From contig CAZIEW010000091.1 in assembly GCA_964538515.1 (NCBI GenBank), forward strand, positions 1-15,518: 15,518 nucleotides of DNA, written 5' to 3'. How positions within the stretch are numbered: the stretch's first letter is position 1; every line of letters starts with the position of its first letter. The notes beneath the pieces were generated by a model. That model worked only from the letters and a program-made list of their open reading frames with translations, was not told the origin of the DNA and did no database searches. Below, one piece after another: positions 7,127-13,472 of this stretch. This stretch comes from CALBZH01 sp964538515 (GTDB lineage: Bacteria > Desulfobacterota > Syntrophobacteria > Syntrophobacterales > Syntrophobacteraceae). Made by a program: the position numbers and the translations under genes.

Positions 7127-8863
7127 ATGGACAAAATACTCAGAATTGACATGGGGGCCCCGGGAGGCCCCCGCGTGACGGACCAGTCCCTTGACAAGTA
7201 CGCTGGCTTAGGCGGCCGCGCGTTGACGTCGACGATCATTGCCGGGGAGGTTCCTCCCCTTTGCCATGCGCTTGGGGCAGAGAACAAATTGGTGATCGCT
7301 CCCGGGCTTCTCAGCGGGACGACCAGCGTCATGTCCGGGCGTCTGTCAATCGGCTGTAAAAGCCCGCTGACGGGGGGAATCAAGGAAGCCAACGCAGGCG
7401 GACAGCCTTCCCAGGTTCTGGCCAGGCTGGGGTATGCGGCCATTGTCCTCGAGGGGAAGCCGACGACGAACGACCTCTACAAGATCCTGATCAACAAGGA
7501 CGGGGTCAGGATCGAAGTCGACAACAGTCTCAAAATGCTTCCCAATTATGATCTTGTGGAGAGGATGCGTCAGCTCTACGGGGAGAACATCGCTTGCATC
7601 TCCATCGGGCCGGCGGGCGAGATGAAGATGTGTGCTGCCTCCATAGCCTGCACGGACATGGAGCTCCGCCCCACGCGCCATGCAGGCCGCGGAGGCGTCG
7701 GTGCCGTCATGGGGTCCAAGCAGGTGAAGGTGATCATCCTGGACGACACGGGCATGAAGATGCGCGCACCGCAGGATCCGGAGAAGTTCAAGGACGCCAA
7801 CAAGCGTTTCACGGAAGGACTGAAGAAGCATCCGGTGACCGGCCAGGGGCTTCCCGCTTACGGGACCAACGTGCTCACCAACATCTTGAGCGAAGCGGGC
7901 GGCTATCCCACCTACAACTTCAAGGAAGGCCGCTACGTGGACGCCCACAAGATCAGCGGCGAAACGCAGGCCGAGACGGAAACGGCTCGCGGCGGGCTCG
8001 CCACGCACGGCTGCCATCGGGGATGCATCATCCGCTGCTCCGGAATTTACCACGACAAGGACGGCCATTTCCTCAGCAAGCAGCCCGAATACGAAACCGT
8101 CTGGGCTCACGGCGGCAACTGCGGCATTTGTGACCTCGACGCCATCGCCATGCTGGATTTCCTCGACGACAATTACGGGCTCGATACGATCGAGATGGGC
8201 GTGACCATCGGGGTCGCCATGGAAGCGGGGCTGCTCGCCTTCGGGGACGCCAAGGGCGCCATCAACCTCATCAAGGAAGTCGGCCAGGGAACGCCGCTCG
8301 GGCGCATTTTGGGCAACGGGGCCGCCGTAACCGGGAAGGTCTTCGGCATCGAGCGGGTTCCCGTGGTCAAGGGACAGGCGCTTCCGGCTTACGATCCCAG
8401 GGCCGTCAAGGGAATCGGCGTGACCTACGCAACCAGCACGATGGGGGCCGACCACACGGCAGGCTACGCCGTCGCCACCAACATTCTCAAGGTGGGCGGT
8501 GACGTGGATCCCTTGAAGCGCGAAAACCAGGTCGAGCTTTCCCGGAACCTCCAGATTGCAACGGCCGCCGTCGATTCCACCGGCATGTGTCTCTTCATCG
8601 CGTTCGCGCTGCTCGACCAACCGGAGACGTTCCAAGCGCTGCTGGACCTGCTGAACGCCTTCTACGGGCTCAACCTGACCGGCGATGACGTGACGGCGCT
8701 CGGCAAGACGATCCTCAAGACCGAGCGCGAATTCAACGCACGGGCCGGATTCACGGCGGAGCACGATCGGCTTCCGCGGTTTTTCAAGACGGAGCCCGTT
8801 GCGCCGCACAACGTCGTATTCGATGTCAGTGACGAGGATCTGGACCAAGTATTCAACTGGTAA
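7127..8863 (+). CDS. Aldehyde:ferredoxin oxidoreductase (tungsten/molybdenum pterin enzyme)
   Basis: This 578-aa AOR-family protein oxidises aldehydes to carboxylic acids and reduces ferredoxin. The N-terminal domain opens MDKILRIDMG and carries YAGLGGRAL, then SGRLSIGCKSPLTGG and EANAGGQ, which contribute to the bis-pterin site. Iron-sulfur ligands appear as C296, C300 and C304 (GCHRGCIIRCSG) plus C488 (DSTGMCLFIAF). The first spacing is C-x3-C rather than the C-x2-C of archaeal AOR as I know it. A TSTMGADHTAGYA block is also typical. The frame is open further upstream to 6947 inside the dehydrogenase, but homology begins at the ATG at 7127. A weak GGAAAG lies about 9-10 bases before it. It probably shares the sigma-54 transcript with the upstream dehydrogenase, giving an alcohol-to-acid pathway. 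Tungsten versus molybdenum cannot be decided here. Confidence 0.94.
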   Translation: MDKILRIDMGAPGGPRVTDQSLDKYAGLGGRALTSTIIAGEVPPLCHALGAENKLVIAPGLLSGTTSVMSGRLSIGCKSPLTGGIKEANAGGQPSQVLARLGYAAIVLEGKPTTNDLYKILINKDGVRIEVDNSLKMLPNYDLVERMRQLYGENIACISIGPAGEMKMCAASIACTDMELRPTRHAGRGGVGAVMGSKQVKVIILDDTGMKMRAPQDPEKFKDANKRFTEGLKKHPVTGQGLPAYGTNVLTNILSEAGGYPTYNFKEGRYVDAHKISGETQAETETARGGLATHGCHRGCIIRCSGIYHDKDGHFLSKQPEYETVWAHGGNCGICDLDAIAMLDFLDDNYGLDTIEMGVTIGVAMEAGLLAFGDAKGAINLIKEVGQGTPLGRILGNGAAVTGKVFGIERVPVVKGQALPAYDPRAVKGIGVTYATSTMGADHTAGYAVATNILKVGGDVDPLKRENQVELSRNLQIATAAVDSTGMCLFIAFALLDQPETFQALLDLLNAFYGLNLTGDDVTALGKTILKTEREFNARAGFTAEHDRLPRFFKTEPVAPHNVVFDVSDEDLDQVFNW

Positions 8864-8959
8864 CCACGGCAATAGGCCGGCTGGACAGCGCTCGTGACGG
8901 CCCATCCAAGGACCGAAGGCCCTTTGTCCGCCGCCGGGGAGAAGGCAGCAGGGAAAGCT

Positions 8960-8986
8960 CCGTTCTTTCGCTTCCGGAAGGAACGG
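8960..8986 (+). other. Strong hairpin downstream of AOR
   Basis: CCGTTCTTTC (8960-8969) pairs with GAAGGAACGG (8977-8986): 10 pairs including one G-U, with a 7-base loop. A pyrimidine-rich tract follows, but not a true T run. It probably marks the 3' end of the dehydrogenase-AOR transcript, by termination or by exonuclease blocking. Confidence 0.5.
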
Positions 8987-9011
8987 CCTTGTCCTTGCTC
9001 CTCTTTCCTCC

Positions 9012-9038
9012 CAGCGCCATTCCGTCGTGATGGCGCTG
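9012..9038 (+). other. Perfect 9-bp hairpin upstream of the glutaredoxin-like gene
   Basis: CAGCGCCAT (9012-9020) pairs perfectly with ATGGCGCTG (9030-9038) around a 9-base loop. No T run follows. It lies 46 bases before the start codon at 9084 and could be an operator, a leader structure or part of a split terminator region with the hairpin at 8960. Confidence 0.45.
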
Positions 9039-9083
9039 CAAGCCCGACCTCCAGTTGTTCAAACGCCCGAGAAGGTGATCGTG

Positions 9084-9344
9084 ATGGCTGCCAAGATCAA
9101 GCTTTACGGCCTGCTTTCCTGCGCCCACTGCAAGGAGACCCGATCTTTTCTCATGGATCGCGGCGTCACCTTCGACTGCGTCTACGTGGACATGCTCCTC
9201 GGCGAAGAGCGCAATGAGACGATGCGAGAGCTCAAACGGTTGAACCCCGAAGTGAGCTTCCCCACTCTCCAGGTGGGGGACCGCGTCATCGTTGGCTTCA
9301 AGAGGGATCAGATTGAACAGGCGCTCACGGAGGCAGGTTTGTAG
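9084..9344 (+). CDS. Small glutaredoxin-like thiol-disulfide protein
   Basis: This 86-aa protein has a glutaredoxin/NrdH-type thioredoxin fold. It opens with a beta strand (KIKLYG), then the redox motif CAHC at residues 13-16, a helix, the strand CVYVDM, a probable cis-proline at P60 (VSFPTLQV) and a closing GF-type segment before the last helix (VIVGFKRDQIEQAL). It probably reduces disulfides in the cytosol. I chose the ATG at 9084, with AAGGTG at 9072-9077 six bases upstream. The frame extends to 9027, but homology begins at the later Met. It stands apart from the AOR by a 220-base hairpin-bearing spacer, so co-transcription is doubtful. Its partner is unknown. The CxxC uses ordinary Cys codons, with no sign of selenocysteine. 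Confidence 0.85.
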   Translation: MAAKIKLYGLLSCAHCKETRSFLMDRGVTFDCVYVDMLLGEERNETMRELKRLNPEVSFPTLQVGDRVIVGFKRDQIEQALTEAGL

Positions 9345-9470
9345 CCGACCCCTCCCCTCTCGACCGGGCTGCTCGACGGTCTCTTGAAGCCGACAAAGCT
9401 CCTGTCGCCTGTCTAGAGCCATGAGCGTGCCCCCAACGCCGGGGCAGCGGTCTTCTCCGCCATCCCGAGT

Positions 9471-9598
9471 GAAACTTCTCAGTACGTGTAGGTCGGGATT
9501 TTATCCCGACAGGCTAAGGGTCAAGGATGTCGGGTTGAAAACCCGGCCTACAGCTACACGACGATACACACGCTTGCCCACGGTTATTGAGAAGTTAC
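9471..9598. mobile_element. MITE-like non-autonomous element with TIRs and an 8-bp target duplication
   Basis: The 128-base element is bounded by imperfect terminal inverted repeats: GAAACTTCTCAGTA at the left end, and GTAACTTCTCAATA reading inward from the right end, 12 of 14 identical. The 8-base direct repeat TCCCGAGT flanks it directly on both sides (9463-9470 and 9599-9606), as expected for a target-site duplication. Inside is a three-way-junction palindrome (9488-9551). It encodes nothing. An 8-bp duplication and GTAA-like ends recall the IS66 family, so an IS66-mobilised MITE is a possibility. That assignment is inference. Confidence 0.7.
9488..9551. repeat. REP-like three-way-junction palindrome inside the MITE
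   Basis: An outer GTAG/CTAC helix (9488-9491 with 9548-9551) closes two hairpins. The first is GTCGGGAT-TTT-ATCCCGAC at 9492-9510, a perfect 8-bp stem. The second is GTCGGGTT-GAA-AACCCGGC at 9529-9547, 8 pairs with one G-U. The two left arms share GTCGGG, suggesting an internal duplication. Such folded units are typical of dispersed intergenic repeats. Confidence 0.7.
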
Positions 9599-9857
9599 TC
9601 CCGAGTCAGCCCCCCGAATCCCCCTACCCTCCGGCTTTCCATGGAGTCCCGGGATCACTTTTCTCCCCAAGAGGCAAAGAACGCTGTACTATCCCGGGGA
9701 CATCCGGTATGAGAACCGGATGAAGGTCTTTCCTGGGCGGAGCGCCCCACAATATCGTGCCGAAAATGGTCACAATTGAAGATCATCAGGTTATCCAGAT
9801 CTGTCCGAGATCCTTTAAGCGATTTCCACAGCGTCCGGTGATGAAAGGAGACCGTTG

Positions 9858-12506
9858 ATGTCTGAAAAGAGCTCTTTTAATGCCCTTTCTTTTCTTCCGG
9901 GGACCGATGGTGCGATCAGCTACTATCGGCTGGCTGCTCTGGAGGAGGCCGGGCTGGGCAGCCTCGAGCGACTCCCGTTTTCGATCAAGATCCTGCTGGA
10001 AGCGCTGCTCCGCCAAGTGGACGGCTTTGCCGTCACGACCGATGATGTCGCTCGGCTCGCCGCGTGGAGCCCGAGTGGAGTCGCCCCCGTCGAGCTGCCG
10101 TTCAAACCGGCACGCGTGCTGTTGCAGGACTTCACGGGTGTTCCGGTCGTTGTGGACCTGGCGGCGATGCGCTCTGCCATGGTTCGAGCCGGTGGCGACG
10201 CGACGCGCGTCAACCCGGTCATTCCAGTGGATCTGGTCATCGATCATTCGGTTCAGGTGGACCAATTTGGCACGAAATCGGCGCTTTTCAACAATGCGCG
10301 CCTTGAGCTCGAGCGGAATCGGGAGCGGTACGAGTTCTTGAAATGGGGGCAGAAAGCATTTTCAAACTTCCGAGTGGTGCCTCCGGCGACCGGAATCGTC
10401 CACCAGGTCAACCTCGAATACCTGGCCAGGGTGGTCCAGGTCCGGTTCCATAACGGCAGGCCCACAGCCTACCCCGATACCCTCGTCGGAACCGACAGCC
10501 ACACCACCATGATCAATGGCCTGGGCGTCCTGGGCTGGGGAGTGGGCGGAATCGAAGCTGAAGCCGTGATGCTGGGGCAGCCGCTGTACATGCTGACTCC
10601 ACAGGTCGTCGGCTTCAGGCTGACCGGAGAATTGGCGGACCACTGCACAGCGACGGATTTGGTTCTCACCATCACGGAAATCCTTCGCAAGAAGGGCGTG
10701 GTCGACAAGTTTGTGGAATTCTTCGGACCGGGACTGGACACCCTCAGCCTTCCCGACCGAGCCACCATCGCCAACATGGCGCCCGAGTATGGCGCGACCA
10801 TGGGTTTTTTTCCGGTTGACCGAGAAACCCTTCGGTACCTGAAGGCTTCCAACCGGGCGTCGCTCGCTGAGACAGTCGAACGGTATTGCAGGAGCCAGGG
10901 TCTTTTCCGCGCCGAGGATTCGCCTGAGCCCGTCTTCAGCGACGTGGTGGAGCTCGACATGAGCACGGTCGTACCCAGCCTGGCGGGGCCGCGCCGCCCC
11001 CAGGACCGCCTGGGACTGGACGAGGTTGCGGAAAGCCTCACGCGGACCTTCCCGTCGGCCTATCCGACTGTGCGGTACGGCATCGACAACGGGTCGGTCG
11101 TGATCGCCGCCATCACATCCTGTACGAATACGAGTAACCCCGGCGTGATGATCCGCGCGGGGATTCTGGCCAAGAACGCCGTCGAGCGAGGACTGAGGGT
11201 CAAGCCCTGGGTCAAGACCAGCCTCGCTCCAGGCTCGACGGTCGTCTCGCGTTACTTGGATGAAGCCGGGCTCACAACGGCCTTGGAGACTCTGGGATTT
11301 TTCACGGTCGGTTACGGATGCACCACGTGCATCGGAAACAGCGGCCCGATTCCGGAGCCTGTGGCCGCAGTGATCCGGGAGCGAGATCTCACCGTCGCCG
11401 CCGTCCTTTCGGGCAATCGCAACTTCGAGGGCCGCATTCATCCCCTCGTGCGCGCCAATTACCTGGCCAGTCCCCCCTTGGTCGTGGCCTACGCGCTGGC
11501 CGGCACGGTCAATATCGATTTCGCCAGGGATCCCCTGGGCGTGAGCTCCGCCGGCAAGCCCGTGTACCTTAAAGACATTTGGCCAAGTCAGGAAGAGGTC
11601 CAGGCCGAAATGACCCGCTCGGTGCATCCGGCCATGTTCCGTGAGCAGTACGACAACCTTTTCACCAGCAACTTCATGTGGAACGGGGTTTCGATCCCCG
11701 AGGGAGAAACCTATCGGTTCGATCCAGATAGCACTTACATCAAGGAGCCGCCCTTTTTCGACGGCCTCACTTTGGAGCTTCCGCCCATAAGTGATATCCG
11801 TGGCGCACGCGTTCTGGCTCTCTTCGGTGACAGCGTTACCACCGACCACATCTCACCGGCCGGCTCCATTGCCGCGGGAAGCCCCGCCGGCCGCTATCTG
11901 ATCGAACGGTCCGTGCCCGAAGCCGATTTCAACCAGTACGGGACCCGACGTGGGAATCATGAGGTGATGATCCGCGGGACGTTCGCCAACATCCGACTCC
12001 GGAACCGGCTGGTCCCCGGGACCGAGGGGGGGTACACGCTTCACCAGCCCAGCGGCGAGACGCTTCCCATCTACGAGGCCGCGATGCGTTATCTGGCCAG
12101 CCTCGTCCCCACGATCATCCTGGCCGGCAAAGAGTACGGCACCGGCTCAAGCAGGGATTGGGCCGCAAAGGGTCCTGCCCTGCTGGGCGTGAAAGCGGTC
12201 GTTGCCGAGAGCTTCGAGCGCATTCACCGCAGCAACCTCGTGGGGATGGGGATCCTCCCCCTGCAGTTCCTGTCGGATCAGAATGTGGATAGCTTGGGCC
12301 TCACCGGCCTCGAGACGTATGACATTGTGGGGATTGACGGCGCCGCGATGCAGCCGAAGCAGAGGCTTACGGTCCACGCGACCGACGCGGCAGGCGCAAA
12401 GAAGGAATTTAAGGTGATCTGTCGCATCGACACCCCGGTTGAGATCGAATACTACCGAAACGGAGGGATCCTGCAGACGGTTGTACGGCAGAGGCTGAAA
12501 GAATAG
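9858..12506 (+). CDS. acnA: Aconitate hydratase, AcnA type
   Basis: This 882-aa protein has the length and domain order of bacterial AcnA/IRP-type aconitase, interconverting citrate and isocitrate in the TCA cycle. The [4Fe-4S] ligands are C422 (AITSCTNTSNP), C488 and C491 (YGCTTCIGNSGP). Substrate-site blocks include DSHTTMINGLGVLGWGVGG. After the linker, the swivelling C-terminal domain begins near residue 650 with FGDSVTTDHISPAG and contains RRGNHEVMIRG, and YGTGSSRDWAAKGP with ESFERIHRSNLVGMG near 760-800. The start is ATG 9858, with AAAGGAG at 9844-9850 seven bases upstream. A TTG immediately before it is an alternative with no support. It is monocistronic in this window: no TCA-cycle partner lies beside it, and the next gene converges on it. 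Confidence 0.97.
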   Translation: MSEKSSFNALSFLPGTDGAISYYRLAALEEAGLGSLERLPFSIKILLEALLRQVDGFAVTTDDVARLAAWSPSGVAPVELPFKPARVLLQDFTGVPVVVDLAAMRSAMVRAGGDATRVNPVIPVDLVIDHSVQVDQFGTKSALFNNARLELERNRERYEFLKWGQKAFSNFRVVPPATGIVHQVNLEYLARVVQVRFHNGRPTAYPDTLVGTDSHTTMINGLGVLGWGVGGIEAEAVMLGQPLYMLTPQVVGFRLTGELADHCTATDLVLTITEILRKKGVVDKFVEFFGPGLDTLSLPDRATIANMAPEYGATMGFFPVDRETLRYLKASNRASLAETVERYCRSQGLFRAEDSPEPVFSDVVELDMSTVVPSLAGPRRPQDRLGLDEVAESLTRTFPSAYPTVRYGIDNGSVVIAAITSCTNTSNPGVMIRAGILAKNAVERGLRVKPWVKTSLAPGSTVVSRYLDEAGLTTALETLGFFTVGYGCTTCIGNSGPIPEPVAAVIRERDLTVAAVLSGNRNFEGRIHPLVRANYLASPPLVVAYALAGTVNIDFARDPLGVSSAGKPVYLKDIWPSQEEVQAEMTRSVHPAMFREQYDNLFTSNFMWNGVSIPEGETYRFDPDSTYIKEPPFFDGLTLELPPISDIRGARVLALFGDSVTTDHISPAGSIAAGSPAGRYLIERSVPEADFNQYGTRRGNHEVMIRGTFANIRLRNRLVPGTEGGYTLHQPSGETLPIYEAAMRYLASLVPTIILAGKEYGTGSSRDWAAKGPALLGVKAVVAESFERIHRSNLVGMGILPLQFLSDQNVDSLGLTGLETYDIVGIDGAAMQPKQRLTVHATDAAGAKKEFKVICRIDTPVEIEYYRNGGILQTVVRQRLKE

Positions 12507-12526
12507 AAGGCGGCCCCCCTTTCACC

Positions 12527-12606
12527 GATCGAAGCTCTTGCGGGCGTCCTGCCGGAGGAGGGGGGCGCTCTCTGCCGAGCCAAGACGCCCGCAATGGATC
12601 GAAGCT
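12527..12606. repeat. Inverted repeat flanked by a 10-bp direct repeat, possible bidirectional terminator
   Basis: TTGCGGGCGTC (12538-12548) and GACGCCCGCAA (12584-12594) form a perfect 11-bp inverted repeat with a 35-base loop. The direct repeat GATCGAAGCT (12527-12536 and 12597-12606) lies just outside it. The location between two converging genes suits a terminator, although there is no T run. The direct repeats also allow a very small inserted element. Confidence 0.5.
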
Positions 12607-12759
12607 ACCAGACCCCATGTAACCTCGTCAGCCGGGCACAAGACTCAGATCGACCTTGTAAGAGTCTTGATACCCCCTGAGGGCCCCCATCGACCCGTTC
12701 GTCACATCCTACCATCACGGCGGTGCCGATGATCCGGCTCCGCCATGAGAGGCATCCCC

Positions 12760-13212
12760 TCATCGCGCATAGGCACGGTAAGAGCGAGTGCCGGCCACGG
12801 GTCCGGACCTGTAATAGCCGCGTCCTGGCCCATGGTAACGGGAGCCATAGTGGCGATGACCGTAATAGCCATGACCGTAATAGCGGTGGCCGTAGTAGCG
12901 GGGGCCATAGTAGCGGGGACCGAAATAACCGGGCCCATAGTAAATCGGGCCGGGTGCATAATACCCGTAATCATAGTACGCCGGTCCATAATAGTAACTC
13001 GAGCCATAGTACGGCGCACCGTAAGCGTAGTACGGAAAACCCAGAACCCCGGTTGTAATCGCCGCGGCCGTCCCAACCACGGCACCCGCCACCAGGAACG
13101 GCAAAGCGAGCGGGTTGAAGCAGCAATCCTGAGCGTTCGCCCTCGGGGCCGTAAAGACCGTGAGCGAAACCACAAGCAGACCAACCACCGTCACTTTTCG
13201 TATCGAGCTCAT
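12760..13212 (-). CDS. Small secreted Tyr/Gly/His-rich repeat protein of unknown function
   Basis: This 150-aa protein has a clear Sec signal peptide: basic SSIRK, a hydrophobic core, and a probable cleavage after A27 (ANA|QD). A Cys pair follows at 30-31, then a second hydrophobic stretch (residues 34-58) rich in Ala, Val and Gly. From about residue 60 to the end it is low-complexity, built from YYGP, YYGPR, YYGHR and YYGHG units. It is presumably exported and may be anchored or surface-associated; no enzymatic motif is present. The ATG at 13212 has AGGAGG at 13221-13226, eight bases upstream, and a TATAAT box further up. The repeats give an open frame on the opposite strand that should be ignored. 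I do not recognise a characterised family. Convergent with aconitase, divergent from the Grd genes. Confidence 0.8.
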   Translation of the reverse strand: MSSIRKVTVVGLLVVSLTVFTAPRANAQDCCFNPLALPFLVAGAVVGTAAAITTGVLGFPYYAYGAPYYGSSYYYGPAYYDYGYYAPGPIYYGPGYFGPRYYGPRYYGHRYYGHGYYGHRHYGSRYHGPGRGYYRSGPVAGTRSYRAYAR

Positions 13213-13255
13213 TTCCTTGCCCTCCTGATGTGTGGGTTGAATCCCCTTCCATCAG

Positions 13256-13284
13256 ATTATAACCAGTTCATCGCAGATTCCTAC
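13256..13284 (-). promoter_or_regulatory. Probable sigma-70-type promoter for the Tyr/Gly-rich gene
   Basis: A perfect TATAAT on the minus strand (plus-strand 13256-13261) lies 44 bases before the start codon. The hexamer 17 bases further upstream (plus-strand 13279-13284, GTAGGA on minus) is a poor -35 match, so recognition would rest mainly on the -10 box. Confidence 0.45.
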
Positions 13285-13374
13285 TCACAGTTTAATCTTC
13301 ATCCGCTTCAGACAGTCCAGCGCGCTTCCGGTGCCCGGTTGACGCAAGAGGTTTCTCACTCGCTGGTGCGTCTT

Positions 13375-13390
13375 TGGCCCGTTATTCGCG
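13375..13390 (+). promoter_or_regulatory. Candidate sigma-54 promoter for the grdE-grdB-like genes
   Basis: TGGCCCGTTATTCGCG fits the -24/-12 pattern TGGCACG-N4-TTGCW with correct GG-to-GC spacing. It differs by C for A in the upstream half, and C for T and G for W in the downstream half. It lies 78 bases before the GrdE-like start codon. It is weaker than the site at 5772 and needs experimental support. Confidence 0.35.
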
Positions 13391-13451
13391 TCAATCCCAC
13401 GCAGCTCCTGATCCGCATCTGCGATAATTCCTGTTAGAATAAGGAGGACGC

Positions 13452-13472
13452 ATGGAGGAGGTGACAGCATGA
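13452..13472 (+). CDS. Possible 6-codon leader ORF overlapping the GrdE-like start
   Basis: ATG at 13452 opens a 6-codon frame (MEEVTA) whose TGA overlaps the next ATG as ATGA. It has its own AAGGAGG at 13441-13447, four bases upstream. The coding bases double as the GGAGGTGA ribosome binding site of the larger gene. Translating it could cover and uncover that site. It may also be a chance product of purine-rich sequence. Confidence 0.25.
   Translation: MEEVTA

Larger units (their letters stand above)
9345..9857. other. Gene-free 513-base spacer between the glutaredoxin-like gene and aconitase
   Basis: No convincing gene is present. The stretch holds the MITE-like element (9471-9598) and several short hairpins. 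TGCCCC/GGGGCA at 9428-9446 has a 7-base loop. CATCCGGT/ACCGGATG at 9701-9722 is perfect with a 6-base loop. GGGCG/CGCCC at 9735-9747 has a 3-base loop. I could not identify a clear -10/-35 promoter for aconitase. An open frame of 100 codons at 9421-9723 runs through the repeat element and has no recognisable protein character. Confidence 0.6.

Noticed and set aside
7346..8905. 519-codon open frame on the minus strand opposite AOR
   Set aside because: It is antisense to a gene with clear AOR motifs, has no recognisable domain, and is an expected by-product of high GC.
9421..9723. 100-codon plus-strand open frame in the spacer
   Set aside because: It runs through the MITE and its hairpins, has no ribosome binding site and no protein-like composition.
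10362..11849. 495-codon minus-strand frame opposite aconitase
   Set aside because: Aconitase motifs lie on the plus strand throughout; the antisense product is featureless.
12745..13437. 230-codon plus-strand frame opposite the Tyr/Gly-rich gene
   Set aside because: Its Ser/His/Asn/Ile-rich repeats are the complement of the YYG repeats. The minus strand has a signal peptide, a good ribosome binding site and a TATAAT box.
13213..13468. Possible glycine riboswitch before the component B genes
   Set aside because: The conserved glycine aptamer segments are not recognisable in this leader.
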